Below are positions 47,179 through 58,958 of a DNA stretch of 64,000 nucleotides, one piece after another; position 1 is the first letter of the stretch, and each line of letters starts with the position of its first letter. This stretch comes from Cryptomeria japonica (lineage: Eukaryota > Streptophyta > Pinopsida > Cupressales > Cupressaceae), in assembly GCF_030272615.1 (NCBI RefSeq), contig NC_081409.1:245895502-245959501 (forward strand), written 5' to 3'. Made by a program: the position numbers and the translations under genes. The notes under the pieces were generated by a model, which was given only the letters and a program-made list of their open reading frames with translations, did no database searches and had not been told where the DNA came from.

Positions 47179-48510
47179 TTAAGTCACTGGTGCAGGGTTC
47201 TCTTCACTGGGTGAAGGAACATTTTCTTCTCCAGATGAGTCATCACTTTTCTTCTTCCAAATCCGATTCATTTCCTCTCTAGTTTCTTCAACATTAAATT
47301 TCTGCTTTCCTTTATGATCCTTAGAACAATTGACTAGTTTGCTATTTCTGGATCTACAGAATTTTGCTAAGTGTCCTAGTTTGTTACAGTGATAACAGGC
47401 TATACTAGATGATCTCCAAGGTCCCACATTTCCTCTTCCTATTCTTCTTCTGCAGTTCATAGTCACATGACCAAAGTTATTATAGATGGTGCAAATAAAA
47501 TTTGTTACCTTTTCCATCTCAAATGGACTAAACCGGTTGTCGTAGGGTCTTTGCCAGTTTAGGTTTACCCGGTTGTCAAATTTCCTCATCCGGTCACCAT
47601 TTGGCTTGGAAGCATGTGTGGTACAGGATTGTTTGCTCCATATCTGCACTCAACAGATCTATGTCCATACATTACACATGTGAAGCAATGACCTTCAAAT
47701 TTCTTGGACACATACTAGCATTAGTATTGTAACTTGCATTTCTGTTAGGTTTGTCTCTACAACATTTGCAATGTGACCAGGTTTATGGCAAACAAAACAA
47801 ATAGGTTTAAAGGCCTTCTTACTAGTAGGCTTATTGATCTTAGGAGAAGATTTGTTCTTAGGATTGTTTCTCTTTGTACCAGAGGATTCACCTTTTTTAG
47901 ATGTGTGAAAGCCAAGTCTAGAGATATCACCCTTCATTCCTTGTGATTGAATTTGTTCTTCCAACATGGCAGAACTTCTGTCAAACTTCTCCAATTTCTC
48001 ATTGGCTTCAGTAAGATGTTTGGTGACATATTCATTATGCTTTGATAGATTCTCTCTCAAAGATGATGCAAGTTCAAGATCCAGCTATAGGTTCTCCTTT
48101 TCTTCTCTTTCAACAACCAAATGCTCATGCATAGTGACATTTTCCCGTTTGATCTTTGTAATCTCTTGATCCCTTTCCTTAATAAGATCTTCAGCAGCTC
48201 TTCTAGCTTCCAGTTCTCGACTCATGCAGATAGTGAGACCTTCTATCTCTCTCCTTAGATTCAATTTCTCACCATTTAAATTTTGAACTTCCTCTGCTAA
48301 AGCATCAATATTGGCTTCATCTGAAGAACTATTATTAGATATCTCTAATTGTTGTTTAGTTAGCTCTCTCCTTTTGACTTGTGAAGCTTTCAATTTGACC
48401 CTAAGGGTTCCAAGATCATTTCTGCTAGCTTCTAGCTCTCTAGCCATCTCGAAGTAGCTCATGTCCCCCATGGTGGTTTCAAGACTCCCTTCTAAGCGAT
48501 TAGGATTCAA
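47179..48510 (-). pseudogene. Element J gag with coiled coil and three zinc knuckles
   Basis: Opens MNPNRLEGSLETTMGDMSYF at 48510. A long heptad-rich coiled coil covers about 48460-47950. Zinc knuckle 1 (about 47780) reads CFVCHKPGHIA and then needs a one-base shift to reach its last Cys. Knuckle 2 near 47470 is degenerate (CTIYNNFGHVTMNC). Knuckle 3, CYHCNKLGHLAKFC, near 47380, is intact and closely resembles the last knuckle of Copia B gag. Ends acidic at a stop at 47179. The capsid-like N-terminal domain of Copia gag is not obvious. Confidence 0.8.
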
Positions 48511-48518
48511 AGAATTTA

Positions 48519-48531
48519 GGCTCTAATACCA
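48519..48531 (-). other. Primer binding site of element J
   Basis: Minus strand TGGTATTAGAGCC, one base from the usual TGGTATCAGAGCC, two bases from the LTR. Confidence 0.88.
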
Positions 48532-48533
48532 AT

Positions 48534-49644
48534 TGATGGACTTGAAAAGCACTGAGAGGGGCGGGGGGTGAATCAGTGACACCAAAAATATAACTACTTC
48601 AAACACTAACCAATAGATGAACTTAACAAAGCTTTTAAACACAATGCATGCAATCCAAAATGATATAACAACATCCACAAAAAGTAAAGAATCCACCATA
48701 ACACAAGTGTTTGTACGTGGAAAACCCAAATAGGTAAAAACCATGGTGAGATGGAACTCACAAGTTAACTATCTACAGTAATAGATAACTGACCGGTTAA
48801 GGTCTACAAAGTGCTCTGCTAGGAGCGAATCTTGTTAGAGATCCCAAAGCTTGATTAGAAGCTTATACCCTGTTAAAGGTAGTACCCTATTAAGAGAAAC
48901 CTCGGTGGAGGATTTCTGAATCCAAACTAATGGATCACCCTGTTAAAGGATTTATACATTGAAGCTTGTTAGAGCTTACCCGGTTAGGGGATTTGATTCT
49001 GCTGTAATGGTTAGAAAACAACAAGAATGGTTCGATCTGTTCTGAGTAGCACAATAATTGCTTGATCAAATCCTTCTAAGCATATTCAATACTGCTCTTC
49101 TACATACTCTACAAATTAACTCTTTTTCCTTTCACACATAACATGACACTTTCACTCTCTCAAATAATTCATTGCAATTTCCATATATAGACCTTATGAT
49201 TTCATGTCGGCCTTAAGAAATCATAACACAATTTCCTAGGTGTAGTGTATCTAGACAAGTGATCATAACTCATCACAAAAATTACTGCCAAGCAGTTGGT
49301 GCTAGTAACTCATCATGAAATGTGGTAACTCATCACAAAATTACCAAATACTGGCTGGATCAATCAAATATCAGCTTGAGTAAAACATATGAACTGTTGT
49401 CCTTGAATCTTTGGTTGATCTCTATCTTGATCTTCATATTGATGCCAACTTAGTATAACCATAGATTATCTCTTATGCACATACCGGTTGACACAAAGTA
49501 CTTGTTAGAGATAAACCTCTTAGTATATAACCTCTAACATACCGGTTGACAGAGTAAATAATTGAAGTTACACCGGTAGTCAATATAATCATGTGTGTGT
49601 GAGAGAGTGTTTCATCAATGACAACAAATGATGAATACATTACA
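48534..49644 (-). repeat. Element J 5' LTR
   Basis: 1111 bp. TCTATATAT on the minus strand near 49183-49191. Contains an interrupted G tract at 48556-48569 that corresponds to the G17 in the other LTR, and a phrase cctgttaaaggtagtaccc absent from the left copy. Confidence 0.9.
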
Positions 49645-50060
49645 ATCATCATCAAGCCGACACTAATAAATTATATTCTTGCATAGTAAACCTTTATATT
49701 ATAGTCTAAAGATACTTTCTCTAACTAAACTGAATCTTTTTATCAACCTAGTTTTCACTAATCTTTATACCATAAATATACTTTATATCTTCCAAAACCT
49801 TCATATAAAAGACACTAGATAAATAATTTTGAGCTCCCTAATCATTCTCTTAATGTTTTATGAATAAAATACCATCAACATTGATGTTCTATTTTCCATT
49901 TTCACTACAAACCTCCACTTATTTGAATATCAAGCACAAGAAGCCTATAAATGTGTAACACAATTTGTAGAATAACCTCTAAGATTGAGAAGTGATCTAT
50001 TTGTTTTATTTTTAAAGATCTCTCTAGAAACTTATGAAGGTAAAAGGAAAAGTGTAATGT
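49645..50060 (-). pseudogene. Eroded Copia I, RT part
   Basis: Minus-strand fragments read VDGILFIKH, VLEDIKYIYGIKISEN and VDKKIQFS, equivalent to the region just after YVDD in Copia RT. Joins 42430-42937 across element J. Confidence 0.55.
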
Positions 50061-50924
50061 AGTGGAAATGAGGTTCACTAGTCCAAATATACAAACTAGA
50101 AAACAAAACCATTCACATCAACATTCATTGGAGAATAATCAATAGGCACAAATTCAAAAGCTTGGGATAGTTGGGCACTTTGATTAGCTATTTTCTTTTG
50201 TGATTTGATATATGGAATGAGAAATGATGTAAAAAGATACATTAAATGATGCAAAATTGGCAATAATTAGCATAAATAGACAAATGAAAAACTAGAAATC
50301 AACTAAGATGTATAGAATTGGAAATGAGATTCAAAGAAGAACCTATGTTTGAAATTTGGGCTCAAAATGATTGGACACTGGAGCTAGGTGCCCTAGTTCT
50401 AACAGGTGTTTGAGTGCAAATAGAGATCAAAACTAGTCTTAGGATCTTCCAAACTGAATTCCTATCAAATTTCAAGTCAAACCACTTGGACATTTTGGGA
50501 AAATGGTGTCTCAACCTTGCATTTACATGAGGTTACTATTTATACTAAGTTTTTGTTTGAGCATGAAATGGTGTGAAATTCTCCCCAAATCTTCGGACTG
50601 GCTAGATAAGCATGCTTGTAAATTTTCGTCGCCAGATCATAGCTAGTTTTGAAGATATTAAAGTTTCCATTTTTGAAGGGTGTGATGAAAAGTTTAAATT
50701 TAATTTTGAGGAATTTAGACCTTCTAAAAAGCCTTGAAATGTGATTGTAACTGGCATAGCAATTTATGAGGTGATAGAGCACTTTGCAAGATTTTCGATG
50801 CTTCAAACAGTTCGTCAATCAAACACTTGGTTCACAAGTTATGACCTCTAGAAGTTTGGACTCCTGAAATAGGAAATAAAAATTGCATCGGACACCTATA
50901 TGAGTTGTAAAAGGAAGGTAGACA
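50061..50924. other. Unassigned region left of Copia K
   Basis: No ORF or repeat boundary I can defend. tatttatact at 50530-50539 could be a TATA box of an old LTR. Confidence 0.4.
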
Positions 50925-51388
50925 TGTTGATGTGTGTTTTGACACATTATAGGGCATTTATAATGGAGACAAGGTTGGCTCTTCTTTATTGGGTGGTTTT
51001 AGCCCATGTTTTTGTTAATATCGTTTGACAGTTTCTTGTATTGTATCTCCTATATATGAGGTGTGTGAGATAAAGGTTGTGTAAGAGTTTTATGGTTATT
51101 TAGTTACCTCCAAATATTTGATTAGTGGTACTCCTGTGAAGAGATTTCTTTGCAAGTATATTGTAATTTGTTATTAATTTATGAATAATATATTGGGCAG
51201 CTTTTGGAGTGTGAGGTTTTTCTCTCAAAATGGTCTTCCCCATGTAAATCGCTATATTGTGGTATGCATGATATTATGTTTAATTTTTAAATTTTTTTTG
51301 TAACTATTGTAACAATTTGTAAAAGTTTTGCATTAACCTCCTCTCAAGGTTAGTTTAGGAAGTTGTTCCACTACTTAACTTCCTTACA
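50925..51388 (+). repeat. Copia K 5' LTR
   Basis: TGTTGATGTGTG...CCTTACA, 464 bp, with TATATATGAG at 51051-51060. Confidence 0.75.
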
Positions 51389-51390
51389 AT

Positions 51391-51403
51391 TGGTATTAGA
51401 GCC
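51391..51403 (+). other. Primer binding site of Copia K
   Basis: tggtattagagcc, two bases after the LTR. Confidence 0.88.
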
Positions 51404-51511
51404 CGATCACCTTTTGTTTCAGTTGTGGGTTGTTGGTTTTTTGAACTAATCTATATTTGAGTGGGAGCTTGTGCAAAAGATGCTTTTTGATCTTGTTGTA
51501 GGCATTTTCAG

Positions 51512-52325
51512 ATGACAAGTTCATCAGGGAGAATAGAGGTGGATAAATTTTTTGGAAGTAATTTTGAGATGTATAAGTTGAAGATGGGAGATCTGTTAAT
51601 AGATTGAGATATGTGGGATGTTGTTGATGTTAATGTCTCAAGACCTGCATATCCTACTTCAACTACTTAGTATGATGTTATGGACCAAAAAGCCAAGGGT
51701 CTAATCAGATTGTGCTTGGAAGACTATTATGATCAATGTCCATGAAGAGAACTCTGCACAGAAGATATGGAATAAGCTTGGTGAAATTTGTCAAGTGAAA
51801 TCTTTATTGAATCAAATTTTCTTGAGGAAGATATTATATTCCTTGAGAATGGAAGAGGGTGGATGAATTACAGACCACCTAGAAGCATTTAATATGTTGG
51901 TGGCTCAATCGGTATTTGTTTGTGTCAAGATGGATGAAGAGGAGAAATGCCAAATCTTGCTTTGTTCTTTTCCTAATTTGTGGGATTCGCTTGTTATGGC
52001 TACTGGTAGTAAATCAGTTGTTTTGAAGTCTCAAGATGTGGTGGGTGCCCTACTTGGTGAAGAGATGCAGAGGAAGGTATTCATCAATTCAAAGGTATCC
52101 CTAATTGTTTGTTAAAGACCAAAGGAAAAAGGCAAGAAGAATGAGAAGCACAATAAGTCCAAATCTAGAGGGAGATCGAAATCTCCTCAAAAGTCCAAAG
52201 TCATTTGCTAGAATTGCGGTAAATCAAGTCACATTCGTAAGTATTAAAAAGAAGAAAAGAAGAAGAAAAAGAAGTTTGATTTTGATTCTGAGTTCGAGAA
52301 GGAAGAAGGTGATTTCATTGTAGCT
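51512..52325 (+). pseudogene. Copia K gag
   Basis: Starts MTSSSGRIEVDKFFGSNFEM, then frameshifts near 51715 and a stop near 51866. DEEEKCQILLCSFPNLWDSL and a Lys/Arg/Ser-rich region precede a degenerate zinc knuckle (NCGKSSHIRKY, first and last Cys lost). Typical UBN2-type Tork gag. Confidence 0.85.
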
Positions 52326-53230
52326 TTGGTTACTCATGCAGGTAATGATACATGGCTAATTGATTCATGTGCAACTTTTCATATGACTTTCAATAGAGAT
52401 TGGTTTTTTGAATATGAAGAATTTAATGGAGGTAAGGTGTACTTGGGTGATGATTTACATTTAGATATTATTGGCCATGGTGAATTTAGGATCAAGTTTC
52501 CTAATGGTAGAATAAAAAGGATTAGTGGTGTGTTGCATATTCCTAGATTAAAATGAAATTTATTATCTTTGAGGAAACTAATAAATGTAGGTGTGCAAGT
52601 AGTCTTTTCTAATACAAGATTTAAGGTGATTAAGGGTGCTATGGTGATTTCCAGAGGTGTCAAGTTTGACACTTTGTATAAGCTAGAGGCATACACTGTT
52701 GAGTGTAATAACAGTTTTGTAAAAAGTAAATCTATGGATACTTCATTGGAAGATTTGTGGGTTTCACCTTTAGTGGATGGACATGACTTTTAGGTATCTA
52801 AGGGTGCTCTTTCTTGTGAAGAAAAGTTACCTGCAGAGAAGACTATGTTATGGCACCAGAGACTTGGCCATATTGGAGAAAAGGGTCTAAGAACCTTAAA
52901 AAATAAAAACCTTGTCGAAAGATTGAATGATTGTAATCTTGACTTTCATCTTTGTGAGCATTGCATTTATGGAAAACAAAACCACATTCAGTTTTACTCA
53001 AGTTCTCATAAATCTTGTGGTGTTTTGGATCTTATTCATTTTGATGTGTTTGGTCTTATAGATGTTCCTTTCATTGGAAAATCCACATATTATATTTCAT
53101 TTATTGATGATTTTAGTAGAAGGACATGGGTATACTTTCTAAAGAATAAATTTGGAGTTTTCAGTCATTTTAAATAATTTATAGCAATGGTTGAGTTGCA
53201 AACTAGAAAGAAAATTAAATCTTTGAGGAT
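52326..53230 (+). pseudogene. Copia K protease and integrase N-terminal half
   Basis: Protease active site WLIDSCATFHMT (Gly of D-S-G replaced by Cys, as is common in this lineage), then SGVLHIPRLK, LWHQRLGHIGEKGL (GAG-pre-integrase), CEHCIYGKQ (zinc finger) and DLIHFDVFGLIDVP...FIDDFSRRTWVYFL (catalytic core). It ends in SLRID where Gypsy L starts. Confidence 0.87.
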
Positions 53231-55612
53231 TGATGCTATAGGAGCACCCATAACATAAATGAAGCCTAAAAGAGCCTAATATCACTCATGAGGTGAAAAT
53301 GATCATATGTAATAGGTTGATAGGTTTGTGAGTCAATAAGACCCAATTGATGTAAGGCATTGTCATGGTTGCATTTTATAAGCCACCATGGACAAATGAT
53401 CATGTGGGTTAGTAGGAGTCTAGGCATGAGTCAGGAAAATAAATATTGGTTTTAGAAACATCAGACCAATCCTTGGAATAGGTCAAATACACCTTGGAGT
53501 CACCAAATTTGAAAAGTGCAAGTTGATAACTTTTGTTGTCATTGCAAAATGTTGTAAAAAGGGAAAACTAATCCTCCAACAGTTCCAAAGTTTGAAAAGT
53601 GGTTGGAAATCGTTAGGGAGGAGGTTTTTGTTGGAGTAGCTATTTAAGTTATTGAAATTGATGATGTTTTGGAGTTTGGAGCAATACAATATATTTGGAG
53701 TTTTATGAAATTTTGTATTTTTTGTTGTTCATTTCTGACCAGTACGGATTCGTGGATGCCTGAAACCAATTAGATGAGTTAGGGAAGTCAATTACATTTC
53801 ATTTGAATCAAGTTTGAGGTCTTTTAACAATCGGGTTGTAGAGATCCATAAAAAACTAACCGGACTGGTCACAAACCCTACCGACACCTAGGGTTTCATC
53901 GTAAAGATGCCCTTAATCTGACATTTTCATTAGAGGACCAAACAACCTATGGGAAAATTTTAGAGGGGCCATTGTACCATAAGATTTTGTTGTTTTTTTT
54001 AGGGAGGCTCTGGTGCAAGGGTGCCTAACAATTTTGGTTGATTTTTGTTGAACCTATTCTTATGATGTTGGAATCCTATTCTTTGCTTTGTAATAAGGTC
54101 AAGAGACCAATGAGTATGTGCTCAAATGGTGATCGAGACCTTAAGAGTGCTTACTTAGCCAGTGTTGGCTCATAGGATCTTATGGATGCCATGTAGGTGT
54201 TGAGTCAATTTTCTTGTTTGAGTGTCTAGGAGTGAATGAGAAGGGTTGAGGAGGTCATGTGAGCCCCATGGAAGTGACCAAAACCTTGGGTTGAACAAGT
54301 TGTTCAAAAATACAAAAAATGTCAAAATTGCAAAAAGTTGCTCATAGCAACTTTGCAAATTTTTAGCAAATTGTATTCCATGGCTAATTGGTTATCCCAA
54401 GCAATTGTAACTACTCCAAGGCTAGCATAAGGCTTGGAGAAACCGAGGAGAATGGGTTGTTGAAGTTTTCAAGGTAATTAGACACATTTTAGCTTCTAGA
54501 TTGTAGAGTTTTTTGTCTTTTTCACTGTTCTTTGTAGTTGTACGAACCTGTAGAGATTCAAAATCCTGAGGCAGGAGCTTGAAAAGTTAGACAAATGTTT
54601 TTGACACCATTTTTTTTTCTTTGAAGTTCTGAAGTGCTACCGTTTGTGAGATATTGTCATTTTTGTTGCAGGCAGGTGTAGAGGCCCTAAAACCTAGGGT
54701 TTTGGAGAAAAATGCTTCCAATCTAGCATTCCCATGGTGGAACATGATGAAACTTGGTGGAATGATATATTTCCCTATACAATATGATTTTAATTTATTT
54801 TTGAGTCAAAAGAAGCCAAAACTAAGTTTTTCCACCATACCCTAGGCTTGGCACGTTGAGTTGGCAAGCAAAGGTAGAACGGTGTATATGTGTTGGTTGG
54901 AAGAACCTTAATGAATGGAGTGGTAAGAAAAGTGGATTGGAGTCCCTCAAAGAAGAACATGCCTCAATCCATCTATGATTCACCCAGAAAACTTGATTGA
55001 TGAAGAGTTTTCAACAAATCCTTGTTTGGTGCCTATAAAAGGGGCAAGTAGGTCTGTCAAGGTCTATAAGGGTTAGGTACCTTAGAAGCAGAACCCAGAT
55101 GAAATTCCTAGATATTGTATGAAGACCCAAAATGGGTATCCATAATACTTATTTACTCCTAAGGTTGTTCATATGGTTCATGAGATAAACCCCAAATACC
55201 CATTTTGCAGGCCTACTAGGATTAGGTCTCTTATAGTACAGTTTGCTCATGTAGTGGGAGATCGGTAAGGGGTTAGAGTTCTTGGGGAAGAAGTAGGGTG
55301 GAAAACCATTAAAATGCCAAAATCCTTGTGTGTATGAAGTTGGAGAATGCTGATCCTGTAGTGGAGAGGGTTGAACTCTTAGTGTGAGTTGGGAAAGTGT
55401 GAATACTCAAGGCACCTACAAAAAGAGTTTGGAACTCTTGTTAACTATATGGCATAACATTGTGTCAAGACCTTGAAGGAAGGTCAGAGGAAGCCCTTGG
55501 AAGACCCCTGTAGGGTAAGGAAGTGTGGGAACCATTGAATGGTTCTAGTGAATCTTGAGAAGAAGCTAAGTCAGTAGCTACGAGTTGGAGTGAGTTAACT
55601 CGTTCTACATCA
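53231..55612 (+). repeat. Gypsy L 5' LTR, inferred
   Basis: No second copy in the window, so its limits rest on the PBS at one end and the truncation of Copia K at the other. ORFs inside are short and unconvincing. Confidence 0.45.
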
Positions 55613-55615
55613 GTT

Positions 55616-55628
55616 TGGTATCAGAGCC
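55616..55628 (+). other. Primer binding site of Gypsy L
   Basis: tggtatcagagcc, matching initiator tRNA-Met, three bases after acatca. Confidence 0.85.
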
Positions 55629-55650
55629 AAATTTTTGAATAAAGTGGTAT

Positions 55651-56290
55651 ATGTCAGACCTAGAGGTAGAGTTAGAAGCCAACAACATTGGACCAAAGGC
55701 AATGGATCAAGAGGCCATTAGGAAGTTGGTCCAAGAAATTCTCTCTGAAGCCTAGGTGCAAGAAACCAAGAAAGGCAAGGGCAAAGTCACTGAATGGGGT
55801 GATGAAACTGATGATGAAGATGTAGATGTGATAAGGGTGATAACTAAAAAGAAGGAGTTGGATAAATAACATTAGGTTTTATTGGATGATTTCAAGTCAA
55901 TCATTAAAGACAACATAGAAGGCTTACCTATCTACTCTGGAAGCCTGAATGGAGAAGAGTTGTTAGATTGGATATAAGCTTTGAATAATCACTTTGAATA
56001 TAAAGAAGTTACACAAGAGAAGAGAGTCAATTTAGCCAAGACAAGGTTGAAGGGGTCATCCCTAGTGTGGTGGAACATGATGCAAGAGGAAAGAGAACAA
56101 TCAAGGAAGAAAAAGATCAACTCTTGGGAGAGAATGAAGATTAGAATCAAAACTCAATTCCTACCCATAGATTATGAGGTATAAATGCACAAGAAGTTGC
56201 AAAACCTAAAACAAAGAGAAATGGATGTGAGTGCCTATATAGAGGAGTTCAACAAACTTACATTAAGAGCTAGGAAGAAAGAGGAAGAAG
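55651..56290 (+). pseudogene. Gypsy L gag, truncated
   Basis: Starts MSDLEVELEANNIGPKAMDQ. Stops lie near 55754, 55867, 55873, 55976 and 56182. The capsid motif is clear: LPIYSGSLNGEELLDWI, then KTRLKGSSLVWWNMMQ and YIEEFNKLTLRA, as in the Retrotrans_gag family. The pattern resembles chromovirus-type gag. It is cut off in KKEEE by Copia LTR M. Confidence 0.85.
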
Positions 56291-56523
56291 TGTTGGCATT
56301 TTTTATGATGATGTTGTGATTGTCATTGATGGACACACACTTGCTTTGAGATCACTTTTTGTATGTATGAGTTATGCTCAACTGGTATTTGTTCCAATCG
56401 GTATTATGTATTATAGTCTTTAGACTATCAATGTTTTGCAGAAAGTGTTTACCGATATCAAGCGGTATGAGGACCCAAAGCGATATGAAGACCTCAAGTG
56501 GTTCAAGGATCCCAAAGCAGTAC
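56291..56523 (+). repeat. Copia LTR M, first 233 bases
   Basis: TGTTGGCATTTTTTATGATG start and the TTGTCATTGATGG motif match the other Copia LTR starts here. Interrupted at 56524 by Gypsy N; the rest is outside the window. Confidence 0.7.
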
Positions 56524-57775
56524 TGTAGCGTCCTAAAATTGTGACACTTGCAATTTCGATTGCATTTCGGTCTTCACGATGGCAACGCAACACGCAACCT
56601 GAATGGAGACCCTGAAACTTGCTCACGACACTGAAAACTGCATTTTTCAAGCACCCTGGCCTGAACCTCCTTTGCACCCTGCTGTCCCGGGAGGTGGGAC
56701 CAGAGCGCCCAGCACCCTGGTCCTTCAGGACCAGGGCGCCCAGCGCCCTGGTCCCTGGGTCCTATTTTGGGCCCGGTCTCCTAAGGGGTCTCGGGTCTTT
56801 TTGTTTGCAATTTGAAAATTATCTTTCCTGGTCGGCCTAAGGTCAGGAAAATCAGTCTATTAGCCCTAAATGACAAGTATATAAACTACATTTTCCTCTC
56901 TCATTTGGATAGAAAGAGACACACATGAGGGAAAAAGCGTGGAAACTATACTCAAGCATTCAAGCATTCAAGCATTCAAGCATTCTTTCAAGCAATTGAT
57001 CATTCTAAGTTTCCATTCAAGGCCAAGTGTTGCATTCAAGTCAAGGATTCAACCATTGAAGAGGAGATCATATACTACATACAACATACTACAACAACAT
57101 ACAACATCTATACCTTCGCACATAAGGATACAAACATCCTTAGAACAAGGTATTAGTACTTGTTTTACATACATTTACATTTACAGCACTTGCTCATTTC
57201 TTGGTTAATTCCAAAACCGGGGTTTGACCTAAAGGCAAACCCCTAATCCCTAACCCCCCAATCGTCTTCGCTTTTCTGTGTGTAGGTTGCAGGTACGCGG
57301 CTGAAATTGAAGATCTGGAATCCTTGTGCAGAGACGAACAGGTCCCCCTTCGTTTCGCGGATTTTTCGGAGGACCGTGGCGCTCGGGTGCCATCGTCCTG
57401 ACAACTTTTGCTCAAATTTGCAGGACAGCGCCGTATCGACATTTTACTGCTAATTCCAGGTCCGCAGCTTCATCCTATATCCCTATCTCAGTTTATAAGC
57501 GAATCTTTGTCACTTTCTATGCATGCTTAGCTTAATTCTTCTATCAACATTCTTTACAAAAGAGGGTAGCCTTGCTGTCATAACCCTTGAAACACATTTA
57601 GCATCCAATCTTGCATTGCGTGGGATTGGATCTTGTGGGTTTCAACCCCTCTTTTGAATGTAAAGTCTCTCCCCTAAGTGAAAACCATCAACCCTAGGGT
57701 GAATCTCCCTTCTCTCTCCTTGGAGTTGGAAGAGGGGAGAGCAACTAGGGTTCGATCGCGATTTTCCGCTTTACA
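56524..57775 (+). repeat. Gypsy N 5' LTR
   Basis: 1252 bp. Two GGACC...GGTCC hairpin units (56697-56723 and 56728-56754); TATATAAA at 56878-56885; four copies of caagcatt at about 56952-56984; possible intron 57150-57285 (caag/gtatta to tgtgtag). A third GGACC inverted repeat lies at 57371-57398. Confidence 0.93.
56878..56885 (+). promoter_or_regulatory. TATA box of Gypsy N LTR
   Basis: TATATAAA, 354 bases into the LTR. The same position in Gypsy E (element strand) holds TATATAAG, and a capped start some 25-35 bases downstream would be expected. Confidence 0.7.
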
Positions 57776-57778
57776 TTT

Positions 57779-57797
57779 TGGTGAACCCGACGTGAAC
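57779..57797 (+). other. Primer binding site of Gypsy N
   Basis: tggtgaacccgacgtgaac, three bases after the LTR end ttaca. It is not the initiator tRNA-Met site used by the other elements here; I cannot name the tRNA with certainty. Confidence 0.75.
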
Positions 57798-58958
57798 ATC
57801 CTTTCTGATTATTCATAGTTAGATCTGAAAATTGGATTCCTTGATTACATTTCCATGTTTGATCTTTGGCAAAATTTTAGAGGTTAATTGCATAAAAACC
57901 CTAAATTTTCTTTTTAGTAATTAAACTTGTGAAGTGTTTAATTGTTAAATGCTTGTTTCAGATCTGCCCTTCTATTACAAATTGTCAATTCATGTCTGTG
58001 CTTTAATTTTGAAAATTAAGTGGTTAAGTGTCAAAACCCTAATTTTTGAAACCCTCTTGATTCAACCTTTGTCCGACAATTTGACCGTTCAAAACATCTC
58101 CAAATCAGCTGTAACTTTGGATTCTGCAATAAAATCACAATATCTTTCATCCCTGAAAATTTGGAAAAAAGTTGCGAGGACCGTGTGCACTCCGAGCACC
58201 ATCATCCCCGACATTTTTTCCGAAATTTTGGGAGCTAGATCTTACTGTATTTTTCTGCTAAAATCCAGAATTTTGGCTGATTTTATCAATTTTAACACCT
58301 TCAAAATTACAGTCAAAGTTGGTCTTGTGATTGCTTGGATTAAGGCTTCTAAACATTCAAAAAGTCATTGAAATTGAAATTTTGTATCAAAATTGTGTTC
58401 TTACTGTCCTAAATCTGAAAAGTGTGTTTGCATTCATTAAAAATTTCAGTGCTTTATTCAAATTCTTGCAATTTGTGACTTTTGAAATTAAGTGCTTAAT
58501 TACAACAACTTTAATTTCCGCTTTCAAAATTGAATTTTGCGTGAAATTGAGTCAATTTTCAAATTTCAAAACTTGCATTGCTTTTGACATTCCCTCTAAA
58601 ATCATAAAATTCAAAATTTCAGTTTCCCTCTCTTTTTCAAAATTCAAATTTTGCATTTTTCGACAATCTTGGTAGGGTTCAATTTCGAGATTGCAACTTT
58701 AATTTGGCCTATCTACAGATTGTAAAATCACTCAATTTTTTCAGATTGGCTCTAAAATCATCATACCTTTCATCCCTGCAAATTTCGAAAAAAGTTGCAA
58801 GGACCGTGTTGCACTCCGAGCGCCACGGTCCTAGACATTTTTTTCGAAATTTCGGGAGACTGTCGTGATTGCATTTAACAGCTTAAATCCAGAAGATTGG
58901 CTGATTTTACTGAAAATTGCTACCTCTAAATTCAAAACTTTCTTTCTCTTTCTAGTGC
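57798..58958 (+). other. Gypsy N leader with duplicated hairpin
   Basis: Non-coding 1.16-kb leader. Contains two copies of a block of about 160 bp (about 58130-58290 and 58755-58910), each with a long imperfect hairpin (58157-58228 and 58780-58852). Many AAAATTTC-type words. The ORFs at 57949-58371 and 58331-58675 overlap these blocks and I do not trust them. Confidence 0.8.

Larger units (their letters stand above)
42938..49644 (-). mobile_element. Element J: Copia-like LTRs, gag, unknown ORF, no pol
   Basis: LTRs 42938 to about 44045 and 48534-49644 align closely. The PBS is next to the right LTR. Reading the minus strand: gag with coiled coil and zinc knuckles (48510-47179), then a separate ORF (46725 to about 44045) of unknown function. 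Protease, integrase and RT are missing. Flanks tgaat (left) and atcat (right) do not match. The insertion is supported instead by Copia I continuing on either side. Confidence 0.85.
50925..53230 (+). mobile_element. Copia element K, Tork/Tnt1-like, truncated
   Basis: 5' LTR, PBS, gag, protease and the start of integrase on the plus strand; cut at about 53230 where Gypsy L begins. The short LTR (464 bp) and LIDSCATFHMT style point to the Tork/Tnt1 lineage. The remainder is not seen downstream, since Gypsy L is itself interrupted before its 3' end. Confidence 0.85.
53231..56290 (+). mobile_element. Gypsy element L, 5' part
   Basis: 5' LTR of about 2.4 kb, PBS and partial gag, then cut at 56290 by Copia LTR M. 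The LTR start at 53231 is inferred from the point where Copia K stops and from matching ends TGATG...CATCA. Confidence 0.65.

Noticed and set aside
56603-56840. Pro-rich ORFs in the Gypsy N LTR, repeated at 63225-63491
   Set aside because: They arise from the GGACC hairpin units; unit number changes alter the product, and no start context or other support exists.
57949-58675. ORFs of 140 and 114 codons in the Gypsy N leader
   Set aside because: They overlap duplicated hairpin blocks and have AT-driven composition; the gag start at 58959 is well supported.
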